Position numbers and translations under genes: made by a program. The notes under the pieces were generated by a model that did not search any database, was not told where the DNA came from, and saw nothing but the letters and a program-made list of their open reading frames with translations. A stretch of DNA of 64,000 bases from Paratinospora sagittata (lineage: Eukaryota > Streptophyta > Magnoliopsida > Ranunculales > Menispermaceae): NCBI GenBank assembly GCA_035771175.1, contig CM069596.1, forward strand, positions 14,199,501 to 14,263,500, given 5' to 3'. Shown piece by piece: positions 22,401-33,249 of this stretch; the stretch's first letter is position 1, and each line of letters begins with the position of its first letter.

Positions 22401-23240
22401 GGTAGTGGACACGACCGAACTACTATAAATGTCAGTGTGCTTTACTTTATGTATTTTTACTTTATGCTCATTAGATTTATTTAAGTATTGAATCCAATTA
22501 AGTCAAGGAATCTCATAAGAAATTAGGAAAGTTAAAAAACGGCCATTACACCCAATTAACCCCCCTCTTGGGTGTCCAACAACATTGAGTTTAAATTTCC
22601 ATATCTTGTATTTTTATTTTTATTTATGAGCCTCATGTGTAATTGTTCTATTCACTTAGAACAAACATTTTAATCATTGTACTTAGTCTTCTTGGTTTAT
22701 TTCTAGTTGAAATACACCAAGTAAAGTTATTTAATATCGCTTGTGATTCTAATGTTGGAATCTAAGTTAGTTTCACCCTTTATCTTGAATAAGGTAAAGT
22801 GGTTCTTCCTTAGCTCGCGAAAAAGATATTTGGTTCTTCCTTATCCCACAAAAAGAACAAGTGGTTTATCCTTAGCTTGTGAAAAGGATATACAATTTTT
22901 CCTTATCCCGCAAAAAGAAGTTGTAGGTCCATCCTTATCCTACAAAAGGATAGGTTTGCCTTGAACATGTAAAAGGGCATTTGTAACGGTTTGATTCACG
23001 CCCGTGAAGTGAATCCTAGTATAATGGAATCCTAGAAAAGGTTTTTCTAGGCATGGAGGTAGGAAAAGGATTTTTTCGAACCACGAAAAAATCCTTGAGT
23101 GCATTTTCTGCACTATTTATTTATGCACTTTGATTATTTAAGCATTCATTTTCATTTATCCAAGGATGTCCACCAAAGAACTTAGAAATTGTCAAAATAG
23201 GCCATAATACCCAATTCACCTCCCACTTGGGTGTCCAACA
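19469..23240 (+). mobile_element. 3' LTR of Copia-2, split by a solo LTR
   Basis: 19469-20704 and 22582-23240 together match the 5' LTR 13704-15502. Each piece aligns in order, and the interruption falls after 'ctttcacatt'. Near its end (23031-23051) is a hairpin with arms CCTAGAAAA and TTTTCTAGG, which is decayed in the 5' LTR. Confidence 0.9.
20705..22581 (+). mobile_element. Solo LTR of a related Copia family
   Basis: 1,877 bp, from TGTTGAATTAAG to GTCCAACA, with perfect 5-bp target duplications acatt at 20700-20704 and 22582-22586. It carries AGGACGCT/AGCGCCCT motifs (about 21500-21600), a TATA-like motif (atataaatac near 21665), the CCCGCAA/CCCATAA hairpins (22060-22402) and the shared Copia LTR end. 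No internal region remains, so it arose by recombination between its LTRs. Confidence 0.9.
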
Positions 23241-23245
23241 CCTCC

Positions 23246-23262
23246 AAGTTTTGGGTGTAACA
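23246..23262 (-). mobile_element. Displaced end of Tat-2 3' LTR
   Basis: aagttttgggtgtaaca continues the LTR interrupted at 13703 and corresponds to 'aggttttgtgtgtaaca' at 12121-12137. On the minus strand the preceding caggggcttac is a plausible polypurine tract. Confidence 0.75.
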
Positions 23263-23643
23263 GTAAGCCCCTGGTGAGTGGGCTGAGGCCTTGTGTGTCG
23301 GTTCGTTCGCCATTTGAGTCATTTTATTCGGTGTTGCGAGAGTCGTTTAGTTAAGTGAAGTGCGCCTTTGATTATATATAGGGGGTCAGGTTGTCTTCAT
23401 TTTTTCATTTTTTAGTTCACGCTCTTCTTCTTGGGTTTGACATAGAGGTTAGTTTCTCATTTCCTTTGGTTCTTTTCCCTTTTCTTGGTTTAGAGTTTGT
23501 ACAAATTCCTTTAAGTTTTATTTTTTGTTTGTCGTTTGTGTCACACTGTGTTGTTTTGCACGTCGGGCGTTGCGCGAGGTGGTTGGGTGTATTTAAGCAC
23601 ACACTTGGTGTTTTACGGTGCTTGTTGACTTAGGTGAGAATTA

Positions 23644-26600
23644 TGAGTGCACCAGGTGATAACCTTAGTTTTTCTTGGCCTTACATGTTAGATAGCCAAT
23701 ACCTTAGTAGCGCAACAGACTCTTCATCCTTTAGTTATCATTCTAGCGATACCCCTCTTAGCGAAAATGTGTTATATGCCTTCGATTCTATTCATGTAGG
23801 AGGGGATTCAGGAGATGATGGTGTAGAGCGTGAGGTGTGAAACGAGGTTGTTTCTAGACTAGCCTCCACCACGCAAGAATATGCATCTGTTATGACTGCA
23901 AAGGATGTTCATGAGATGTTTTATGAGTATGGGGTTCCTTCTTCTATTAGATTTAGGTCTCCTAATCCAAATGAGAGGGCTTGCTCTCCGCGTCATTGCG
24001 GGGAGATTGCTCTTAACAAAGATATGTTTGCGCATGAGTTTAGGCTTCCTTTTCATCCTATCTTAGGAGAGTTTTTGGCTAAATTGGAAGTTGTTGATAA
24101 ATATCTTTTTAGGTGTCTTTTACATATATTTTATGTCATTTTATGTTCTAGTTTAGGAATATTTTATGTTAAAATTTTATGTTATTTTATGCTATAGTTT
24201 TGGTTTAGTTTTATTTCGATTTGCATTTTTATATGTAACTTTAGGTAAATGTTTTGATGAGTCTAATACTTAGTTCATGATTGATTTTGTAGGTTTGAAG
24301 ATGGTTTTGAAGAGCTTTGAAATTGATGAACAAGTGCCTAAGAGGAGTGGAGAAGAAACAATCCAAAACTATGCGAAGATGTGCGAGAAAATGATGCAAA
24401 AGTGAAGAAAACGTTCTGGGCGCTGCGACGCCCAATAGTGGTGCTGCAGCGCCACACTCACCTTCAAAAACAACTTCCCAACACCTTGCTGGGCGCTGAG
24501 GCGCCCAACAGTGGCGCTACGGCGCCCACGCAAACTTGATTTCCTGCACGTTGCGGGTTTTTTTAGCATATCTTGGCCAATTTAACTCCGAATTGGACGT
24601 AGTTTTTTTCTACTTCTTTCTAACTTTAAATAGAAAATTATGAGAGTTGAGGCAAAATAAAGAGGAGAACAAGTTGAAGAAAAATAGATCAAAAGAGGCG
24701 AAGAGCGCGACGTTGAAAACAAATGAGCAAATCTACACATCTTGTGATTGGTTTTTCTAATTCTTCCTATTTTTATTTACAATGTTTATCAATATTTTTG
24801 TATTTTCTTTTATTTCAATGATGAAATAAGTTATTTGTCCAGAGGATAGATGGATCCTAACTAGGTACCATGTTTCAGATTTATTTTTTATTATTATTAA
24901 CATATTTTCATTGTTTATTTATATTTTCCTGTTCTTAATGCTTTTGAACTACTAGCTATGGATTGATTGATTTTAGATCTTGGGTTCGACATTTGAGAGA
25001 GAGAACTTAGGATTGAATTGGGGAAAATATAACCTAGAAATATTATAGAATCAAGAGATTTATAATATTCTTTGAAGCTTTGAAAAAAATCACAAAGCGT
25101 AAGGAATTTGCATGATTTTAGTTTTTATCAAGAGATCGAAATTAAGTCATGTGAATATGTTCTAACTTGGAACTCGAGAGAGGAAGTTAGAGACTTGAGG
25201 ATTTTTGACTTATAAACTAAGAGAATAAATTAATAATAAATATATATAAAAGACATAGTTGAAAGTTAGGTGAAGTTGATTCTCTAAAATTTCTCTCCAT
25301 TGATTTTCTCTTAATTTTGATTACTTGCCATTTCTTAGTTTTTGCTTGCATTATTATTTTTATTTATTTAATTAATTCTTAAATTTGATCATCTAGATAA
25401 AGTTAGGGTTAGTAATTACGGTAATTATTGAGAGTTAATCGATCCTTGAGGAAGATAACCAGATTCTTATCGGTATATTATAATTTGACACCGTACGCTT
25501 GCCAAAAATCATGTACAATTGCGCCCACCCAGTTGTGTCCTTGGGTGTGGGGGTTGTTGGTGAGTTGTTTATCTTTGTGGATGAAGCATAGCTTAGAGGA
25601 CTTCAGTCTTAGAGAGTTTTTGTATTGTTATAAGATAGTCCGACATGATCAATCTTGTGGTTGGTACGGGGTTGTACCACACTGTCGCGAAAAGTTGATT
25701 GAAGGTGATTTTTTGATATGGTACCTCCTAGAAATGAGTAGGGTTTGGGTGGACGATGGCCTGATGCCCTAGATTTGTTGGAGGTATCACTTGCTTGGTA
25801 AAGAAGCGGGGAGGATATTTGAGTATTTTTATTTATGTTTTGCTTATTCCTTTCTCATTGGTTTGTTCTCGTTGAATGTAGGTACCACGCGCCGCCCCCA
25901 TATTCCTGTGGAGCTGGAAGAGAGAATTAAGCATTTACGCAATTTGCAACTATCTAAGCGTGCCTTTATCGAGTTGATTTATTCAAGTCGTCTAGCTACT
26001 GATCTTAGCCCTCCCCGTGATAAGTTAAGTGGTTATTGTTGTGTCTTGTCGCACTTAGCATTTTTGTTTATCTTGTTAATTGCTCGTTTCTATCCTAGTG
26101 ATTCCGATGCCTGGTTCTTCAACTCCGTCGGGCGTTCCTGAACACCCTCGTTCAAGGTTGAGGATGGCTCAGCCGCCCGCGTTGACAAATGAGGTTGAAT
26201 TGTTACTTGCTCAAGAACGATTGGCTTAAAAAGTTTATGGTCCGACCTCTGTTCAATCTAGCCAGGTTGGATCTGTTGCCTCAGCCTTTGATCCTACGAC
26301 TTGCCCGGCTCCGCCAGCCCCTTTATTCGAGAAATAGAAGAAGAAGATCTTGCAAGGTCCTTCATCTCCGAAAAAGAAAAAAGCTTCTTACATTGGGTCT
26401 GCTGGTCATATCCATGTCAAAGAGGCTTAGGATTACGTTGAATACGTGGGTCGGGATTCCAAAGGGGGCGTGACGAGTGTAAAAGCCCAAGAAATGCGGG
26501 ACACTGAGCTTGAGCCCTTGTGGGAGGATGCGATTGTTCAATTAACTCAGGATGTTTTTCTTAATGTTCTACTTTCATATTTTCATTTTTGTCATTCATT

Positions 26601-26976
26601 TTTTTTTAAGATTTTTAACATAAATCGTTACTTTGTAGGCGATCTATGCGATGAGTTTTGCTCAGGAGAAGTCGAACGCGAGGCTGAAGAAAGTGGAGGA
26701 TAGTTGCAGTTGATGCGTGTCCGAGCAGCGGAAGTTAGTCAAGGAACATGCTGCCAAGACCGTCAAAAGTGAGAAGGAGGTTGTCATGGCTCAACAGGAT
26801 GTTGAGCGTGACAGAGCGAAACTAGCCGAAGCTCGCCACGTGATGGATGATATACGCGTCAGGCATGAGGCCGAGGTTATGGGTACAAGCAAGGAAGCGA
26901 ACGATCGGGGGTACCTGGAGGGGATGAGGGACCTACGATCAAAGAGAAAAGCATTGTCGCCTAGACTAGAGCCTTA
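23644..26976 (+). pseudogene. Antisense ORF of Tat-2 (intron-like, coiled-coil end), broken
   Basis: Coding blocks on the plus strand, antisense to Tat-2 gag. 23644-24090: Ser-rich start, MSAPGDNLSFSWP, then a conserved FRLPFHPILGEFLAKLEV block. 25515-25770: PTQLCPWVWG.LVSCLSLWMKHSLEDFSL, YCYKIVRHDQ..GWYG. After a gap with an intron-like end (tgtag at 25880): RRPHIPVELEERIKHLRNLQ. 26107-26470: Pro/Ser-rich. 26640-26976: a coiled coil (SEQRKLVKEHAAKTVKSEKEVV). The LPFHP and PTQLCPWVW blocks are characteristic of plant retrotransposon-associated proteins and of antisense ORFs in Tat/Retand elements. Function is unknown. It is broken by stops and by a 1.4-kb insert. Confidence 0.6.
24092..25515 (+). 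mobile_element. Probable solo LTR inside the antisense ORF
   Basis: About 1.4 kb separates two blocks that are contiguous in related ORFs. It has a GC-rich set of inverted motifs (24419-24530: gggcgctgcgacgccc, ctgcagcgcc, ctgaggcgccc), a TATA-like site downstream, AT-rich body, and an end reading 'atttgacaccgtacgcttgcc', like some Gypsy LTR ends. Exact borders and target duplication were not resolved. Confidence 0.45.
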
Positions 26977-27057
26977 GCTTTTTGGATGAAGGCCGCCCTG
27001 GGGCGCAGGGCACTGTTTAGGGGCCTTGTTAGCGTGGGCTCCTAATTTCTTAGTTTC

Positions 27058-29112
27058 TGTAAAGTCTCGTACTATGAGTCAAGCATAATCGTTGACTTAT
27101 ATGTATTGTGAGATGTATTTATATGCGTATACGTAAGTATATTGACCTTAGAATAATGAAAATACATGTGTGGTAGGGTTGTTGGTATACTAGGATGTTA
27201 GTGGTATCATAAAAAGTCTCATACTTAGTAAAAATTTCAATCTGGAATACAAAGAGCTCGCTCCTTAGGGAGAAGTGCGCTCCTGTGGTCAAAACCCGAG
27301 ACATGCATTTTAAGAATTTTCAGAGAAGCGTTCTCCCAAGGGGGAGAAGCGCGCTTCTCGCTTTCTGAAAAAAAAAAAATTTAAATGGACGGTGAGGCAA
27401 TCCAATGTTTTAAAACCCATTTGTTGTGATTTTTTAGCTCATTTGAGCTAGAAAGGGCTGAAAAGAAAGAGAAGAACGAAAGAGGAGAAGGAAAATGGGA
27501 TTTTGGAGATCAAATCCAAGGTAATCACTTGATCTTTCGAGCTAAAATTTCCAGTTTTGAATTCCTCTTGTTGAATTGTTCAACATACTGGATTTTTGTA
27601 GGATTTTGATGGTTAGATTTGGTGATTGGGAAAGAGGGTTTGGTACTGGAATAGCGAGGAATTGAGGTGTAATTGAGTGGTAAGTGTTTCATTAGTGTTT
27701 AGCAAGTGGTTTGGGTTTGAGATCCTATACAATTGAAGTGTTTTAATAGTGAAAAGTTTCCACCCCAGCTGTTGAAGCGGCTGAGGGTTTGGAGCTTCAT
27801 TAATTGAGGTTTTAATTGAGTTGAATGTGTTTTATTGAATAATTATGGTTAAGAGTAGTTTGAATTGTATAAATGTAGAGATTGAAAATTTGAAATTTGG
27901 GTTGTTGGTGACAAGTGAAATGACTTACTTGTGTTGGAATTGTGCAAGTGATTTGATGATAATGTGAAGACCATTGTGAGCAACTTGTGCTGAAAATTAT
28001 ACACACATTGACTCAGAGTATTGCACCAATCATTGTGAGTATTTTCCTTGACTTGCTTCTTTGTATGGCATTGTATATATGTGAAAATGTTTTGAATGTA
28101 AGCATGTTATGTTGGATTGTTCATTATGGTTTATTTCAATTCATGAAATGTTTTAGCATTGAAGCATGTGAGACTTGCAAAGGTGAGTCAAACATGATTT
28201 CATTTCATTGTGACTTAGTCCCGGATGAGTGTTATATGTAACCTCATTGTGCAGTGGGCTATCCTAATTGGGATTGTGAATCCTTGAAATGATTGTGAAT
28301 TGAGTAATTAGAGGTTGTGACTACCTTGTAAATCCATACAAGGGTGAGACCCACTCTATTACTTAGAAGGTGGGAGATTGTGGATTTCGTTGAAAACTAT
28401 ACATGTTTTATTGAACATGTTGCATAATATCTCCAAATTATATTACAAGCATATATGTTGTATTTGATTGATGCATATGCATTTAATAAGATTTCGAATG
28501 TTTTGAATTTACATGTTTACATAAATGCATATGAATGCCATGACAGGACATATTCACTGAGTTTGTTATAGCTTACCCCATTTCCTCCAATATTCCGAGT
28601 AAAGACGCCAAAGGAAAAGGAAAGGCAAGATAAGGGTAGTGATTTTTTTGAAGTTCTTCTTCTTGAATGTATGTAAATGGAGGATATGGTTTAGACTTGT
28701 TTGCTTTCAATATGTATAATTATCATGCTATATATGTATTATCACTTAGATAAGTGGGGTGATAATATGGATTGTAGTTTGATATTTTGGGATATATGAT
28801 ACTGTTATGATAATGAGTTGGATGACGTAAATAGTTTTGATAATGAGATAGATGAGATTATAAAGTATGAGATGGAAATGGTGTTATTATTGTGATTAAA
28901 ATGATTAGGTTATATATATGTGATTTGGGTTTGTGGTTTATCAAGAAAATTTGTGAGATGTCCATTTTATGGGGACATGCTGTCAAACTTTTTAGAAAAT
29001 TGTGTATTTTTTATGAGGCTGACAATGTATTGTACATTGTATACATGGTATGTACAGTGTATAATACGTTGTACAGGTCATGACGTCACCCTAAGTAAGG
29101 GGCGTCATGACA
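27058..29112 (+). mobile_element. Solo LTR, Del/Tekay-like
   Basis: 2,055 bp, from TGTAAAGTCTCG to GGGGCGTCATGACA, with perfect target duplications gtttc at 27053-27057 and 29113-29117. The segment 'attcactgagtttgttatagcttacccc' (about 28552) matches the typical transcript-end/start block of Del/Tekay LTRs, also seen at 53700 and in the reverse complement of 33780-33840. GC-rich inverted motifs (gagaagcgcgcttctc, 27345-27360) lie in the U3 part. Confidence 0.85.
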
Positions 29113-30022
29113 GTTTCAATCATTTTTTTTTCTTTGATTATCTGTGGATGTTTAATTATCGGGTCGAGTGCTCGTGGCCCAAACTTTGTGAACAACCTTT
29201 GATGAATTCCTCCATATTCACACTTTTAAATTATTGTTCCTAATCTATCAGTTGTTTTAAATATTTTCTCTGTGTATGTTTGATGGTGTGCCTTTGTATT
29301 TTGTTTTGTACCTTTTTGAATGTTGTTGAAAGTAAGCTTTTTGGTTGGCGATTTGTGGTCCTTAGGCATCTTTTTTGTTCGTAGCGTTTGTCACCTTTAT
29401 CGCCCGACTCTTATGGTTCTTGTCGTTTAACTATTGTGTAGTTCGCGTTGTGGATCGTTGCTTTTGCTTTTTTGTGAGGCACTCGGCTCATGTCGGGTCC
29501 GTAGTATTTGTTATTTGAGACGTGTATAGCTCATGTTGGGCTTGTAGCTTTTGCTGTTTTGATGCGTGTCTAGCTCACGTTAGGCTAGTGGCTTTTGCTG
29601 TTTTAATACGTGTTCAGTTCATGTTGGGGTTGTAGCCTTCACTGTTTTGATGCGTGTTCAACTCACATTGGGCCTGTGGCCTTCGTTGTTTTGATGCTTG
29701 TTCAGCTCACATTGGGCCTGTGGCCTTCGCTATTTGATACGTGTATAGCTCATGTTGGGCCTGTTATTTGATACGTGTATAGCTCACGTTGGGCTTGTAG
29801 CCTTCGTTATTTGATACATATATAGCTCACGTTGGGCCTGTAGCCTTCGTTATTTGATACGTATATAGCTCACGTCAGGCTTGTAACCTTTGCTCGAGAT
29901 TCTAAAACAACTCAAAATGTTTATTCATACGTAGTGTTGTCAGGCCTTATTCAATTTTTTGGCCTTGAATACATAAGGCTAGAAATAAGAAAAGAATCAA
30001 CCTCCAAGTTCTAAGGACCCAT
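29113..30022 (-). other. Tat-2 untranslated region with tandem repeats
   Basis: 29118-29486 and 29893-30022 show no gene. Between them lies the 44-bp tandem array described next. In a complete Tat element, RT-RNase H-integrase would come between this region and the protease. Confidence 0.6.
29487..29892. repeat. Tandem repeat, about 43-44 bp x 9
   Basis: Units begin 'ctcacgttgggcctgtag' and end 'gatacgtgtatag'. The seventh copy is shorter by about 10 bp. Tandem arrays in the 3' untranslated part are common in Tat/Ogre elements. Confidence 0.9.
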
Positions 30023-30700
30023 CTAGTTTGTGTCTTCTTGATCTTCATGTGGTGCATGTTTTGGTCGTTGTGCTCCTGCCTTCCGAAGTGCTAATGCATA
30101 ACACTCCCTCAAATCTTTCTGATCACCTCGCACGACCCCTATTCCTTCTCTTGCCAGGAATTTCATGACAAGGTGATACGTTGACGCCGTTGTTTGCAAT
30201 GCTTTGAGGGTTAGGTATCCGATGATCCCATTGAATGTTGAAGGGCAATCCACCACCAAAAAGTTGGCCATGACGGTAGATTGGTATGGGAAGTCCCCCG
30301 CTGTCAGAGGTAGGGTTATCATCCCCTCAAGGCTAACTGAATCGCCAGTGAATCCGATCAGGGGGGTCATGAATGGTTGTAGATGTGAATCCCTTAAGCT
30401 CACACGCTTCAAGGCTAAGCTAAACAGTATATCCATCGAGTTTCCTCAATCCACCAACAGCTTGTGGACTTTGTGATTTGCGATATCTAGGGCACGATCA
30501 GGGCGTTTGGGTGCAAGAAATGGAGTCCTTGGGCATCTTCATCCATGAATGTGATTACATGTGGGTCCTTTCGTGACTCTTTTCTTAGGCTGAATTTGAA
30601 GCGCGGGTTCTATGCCTCGTGGGCATAGGCCTTTCTTGCCCTATTTGAATTGCCTCTAAAGATTGATCAGCGCAAAATGGTATGAATCTCTGCAATGGGC
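30023..30700 (-). pseudogene. Tat-2 protease region
   Basis: On the minus strand: HKLLVD, then a stop in place of the residue before G-N-S, then MDILFSLALKRVSLRD, a block GMITLPLTAGDFPYQS, and FNGIIGYLTLKALQTTAS. These match the Tat-1 protease (9346-9840) and extend it, since this copy keeps about 60 residues that Tat-1 lost. The catalytic aspartate is followed by a stop codon (minus strand, near 30460), so no active enzyme could be made. The frame ends at 30023 (HAPHEDQEDTN), with no RT after it. Confidence 0.75.
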
Positions 30701-30808
30701 TGTGGGGGTCGATGGGGCATGTCCCTTTTTGTCGGCACGTTGGTTTCATCCGCCGCATATTCCCTCAGTTCTCCTTGACCAACTAACTCTTCGATCTACT
30801 CCTTCAGG

Positions 30809-32078
30809 TCATAGCAGTCGGTGGTGTTGTGACCGTGATTGCGATGATATTGGCAATACTTTGTTCGATTTCTTGGTTCGGCTTCTGTCCTCATGGGACG
30901 CGGGGGTTGTATGACGTTTTGGTGCTCCGCCTCGGTAATCAAAGTTTATGCAAGCTTGACTCGCAAAGATCGAGGTTGTCCCTGTGGGCACCCGGTGTTC
31001 GCTAGATTCTTTCTTTTCTCTTCTCTCTCTTTTTTTTTTCTTAAGAGGCACCTCTTCCTTGACTTGGACGTCCTTTAATGTCTTCATTTTCTCAGCGTTT
31101 ATGCATTCTTTGGCTCGGATGAGCAACTCTTCATTGGTCCTAGCTAGGTTCTTAGCTAGAGACCACCAAAACCTATTTTCTTGAAGCCTAGCCATTATGG
31201 CGGTCAGTGCTACATCAGGCGAACATCCCTCTACCTGAGATGCCTCGTGTGCAAAGTGCGAGATGTGATCTTTGAGAGCTTCATTTTTTCCTTGTTTGAT
31301 GGAAAGAAGGTGTTTAGAAGGCTTTCTTGTCTTGCAAAGCCATCGAACTGGCTGACGAAAGCGCGCCCAAGTTGATCGAAGAAGTGGATCGATTTGGGCG
31401 GCAATCCCTGGAACTAACTTAGGGCTGCACCGGTCTGCGTGTGTTGGAAGGCTAGACAGAGGGTTTGATCAGTTGCCCCGTACAGCTTCATCCATGACAT
31501 GTATTTCATCAGGTGGTTAACAGGATCCCTCTTCCTATCGATAAGTCCTTGTGAGGAATCTTGAAACACTCGAGCAAGGTGGCATTTTGGATCTCTTCCG
31601 CGAAGGGCAACCCTACTTCTCCTAAAATTGCATCCAAGGACGAACGGGTTCTCTACCATTCTGCAGCGTGAATAGTCTGAAGCTGATCTCCAATTCTCAT
31701 TGTTGTGATGTCCGGTTGGCAGGCAGTGTTCGCAGCCCGTGTGTTCAGTAAACCTCTCTGCACATCGACCAAAGTCGAGATTTGCTCTTACCTGTAGCGC
31801 AATTGGTCCTCGATGTTGTTGGGAAGGAGCTCTTTGTTGCTCGATTCATGGAAATAAGAAGTGGTTCGCTCTCTTATCATGGGGGTGCCTGGATGGCTTT
31901 GCTCATCTTGAGCAATTGATCCTCGAGCAGGTTCCGCAACATTTTCCTCTTGGTGATCGTGCCCTAATGTTGAAGACTCGCCTCTTGCCGGTGCTATGCA
32001 CTGGACTTGCTCAATCCGTTCCAAGATCTCAACTATGCGATTGACGTTCTTTACGATTGTCCCCATCCTTCGCTCCAT
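30809..32078 (-). pseudogene. Tat-2 gag, frameshifted
   Basis: Segments on the minus strand: 32078-31788 (MERRMGTIVKNVNRIVEILE, about 96 codons open), 31659-31414 (RKRDPVNHLMKYMSWMKLYG, ATDQTLCLAFQHTQTGAALS) and 31195-30809 (ENRFWWSLAKNLARTNEELL, with a Lys/Glu-rich tail). It is collinear with the Tat-1 gag and belongs to the Retrotrans_gag family. Frameshifts and stops separate the segments. Confidence 0.75.
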
Positions 32079-32247
32079 GCTGCCAAGTCAAAGCTGGGTA
32101 GTTAGATACCTTGAGGTGAATTGAGGGTGAAGTCAGGGTCTACCTCGACAGAGTTGGCAGACCGGTTCCTAATTCTTAGCTTCCTCTTGATGGGCTTGTA
32201 CATCGTTTTCACTCATGGTTTCAAGACAACAGACCTTTTAGTTACAG

Positions 32248-32268
32248 TTCCCCTCAGACGATGCCAAA
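32248..32268 (-). other. Primer-binding region of Tat-2
   Basis: On the minus strand TTTGGCATCGTCTGAGGGGA directly follows the LTR end, as in Tat-1 (11393-11416) and typical Tat elements. Confidence 0.65.
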
Positions 32269-32765
32269 TGTTTCAACCAAAAATCTCTAGCGTTGGACCA
32301 CGAACCGATGCCGATTGATTGAATACGAAAACTGCATAATCCTCTGAAATTCCTCAAAGACCATTCTGCTTCGGACCTGCAAAGGTGGTGGCGTTTGGTC
32401 ACCGAAAACACTCTGATGCCTAAGTTAGAGAATGCCATGGGAGAATAAAAGTATATAGGGAATTCCATATTTTAGAGCATACTTGCTTTGGAGAATGAGC
32501 CCCCTTTTATGGTTGAGGGGGACTGGCTAAGGCATTAAATGCGTTGCTCCATCTGTGGGAACGTTTTGCGCCTTTCCTCATCAGGATTCGGCTCGTGGTT
32601 TGGTGTCTCAAGATCCGTTTCATGCGATGTTTGAACTACAACCAATGTGTAGGATTTGGTTTCCTTGATCAAGGTCTAGATCGTATCTTCGACCGGAATG
32701 GGAATTGGCTTCGACAATGGCCGAGGGGGCTCTTTCGGTCGTGGCCAATAAGAATGCCTCGGCCA
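32269..32765 (-). mobile_element. 5' LTR of Tat-2, truncated
   Basis: Aligns with 11417-12137 from 'tgtttcaacc' onward but stops inside the palindrome array after 'cctcggccaag'; about 225 bp are missing. The break joins directly to Copia-3 gag, so one deletion seems to have removed both this LTR end and the Copia-3 5' end. Confidence 0.8.
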
Positions 32766-32792
32766 AGAAAAATCTATGTTCTTCTTGTGATA

Positions 32793-33249
32793 ATGACGGA
32801 GGTGTCAAGAAACTCAATGTCGGGATCAAGCAGAAATGCAACAACTAAAGAGGCTAGGGCATACAAAAATGGCGTTCCATTGCATCTACAAAATTTAGAT
32901 CATCCAGGGATGATCTTGGTTTCCAATCCATTAACAGGGAGTAACTATCTTTCTTGGAGTAGATCAATGAAGATTGCTTTAGGAGCAAAGATGAAATTAG
33001 GTTTTGTAAATGGAAAGATCAAGATGTCGAATGAAGATGACGCTAATTTTATGCAATGGAGCAGAGTTGACTGTATGGTAACTTCATGGAATTTGAATTT
33101 CATTTCTAAAGAAATCGTTGAAGCCTTTCTTTACACAACATCAGTTAGAGAGTTGTGGAAAGAACTTAAAGAATGATTTGGAGAGTCTAACGGACCTTTG
33201 TTGTATTGCAAAGGGAAATTAGCTCGATCTCTCAAGGAAATATGACTGT
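32793..33249 (+). pseudogene. Copia-3 gag, N-terminal part
   Basis: From ATG 32793 (MTEVSRNSMSGSSRNATTKE) the frame shows HLQNLDHPGMILVSNPLTGS, NYLSWSRSMKIALGAKMKLG and EIVEAFLYTTSVRELWKELK. This is the Copia-type gag polypeptide domain (Retrotran_gag_3-like) followed by the UBN2 start. It has a stop at 33174, then continues in frame (FGESNGPLLYCKGKLARSL) until the solo LTR. An upstream in-frame extension reads into the Tat-2 LTR and is accidental. Confidence 0.8.

Larger units (their letters stand above)
13704..23240 (+). mobile_element. Copia-2: gag-only, LARD-like Copia element
   Basis: Both LTRs, primer-binding site and polypurine tract are present, with an internal region of about 3.97 kb that holds only gag-like coding. 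The flanks cctat (13699-13703) and cctcc (23241-23245) look like a decayed target duplication in the Tat-2 LTR. The element could only have moved with enzymes from relatives. Confidence 0.85.
12972..32765 (-). mobile_element. Tat-2: nested Ty3/Gypsy Tat-type element with antisense ORF
   Basis: On the plus strand from left to right: 3' LTR (12972-13703 plus 23246-23262, split by Copia-2), antisense ORF (23644-26976), solo LTR, tandem repeats, protease (30023-30700), gag (30809-32078), primer-binding region, and 5' LTR truncated at 32765. RT, RNase H and integrase are absent between protease and tandem repeats, so it is non-autonomous. After removing nested inserts the element is about 6.8 kb. 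An antisense ORF on the 3' side is known in Tat-group elements such as Retand. Confidence 0.75.

Noticed and set aside
32544..32792. N-terminal extension of Copia-3 gag
   Set aside because: This part of the frame lies in the antisense of the Tat-2 LTR, so it is a chance fusion across a deletion junction.
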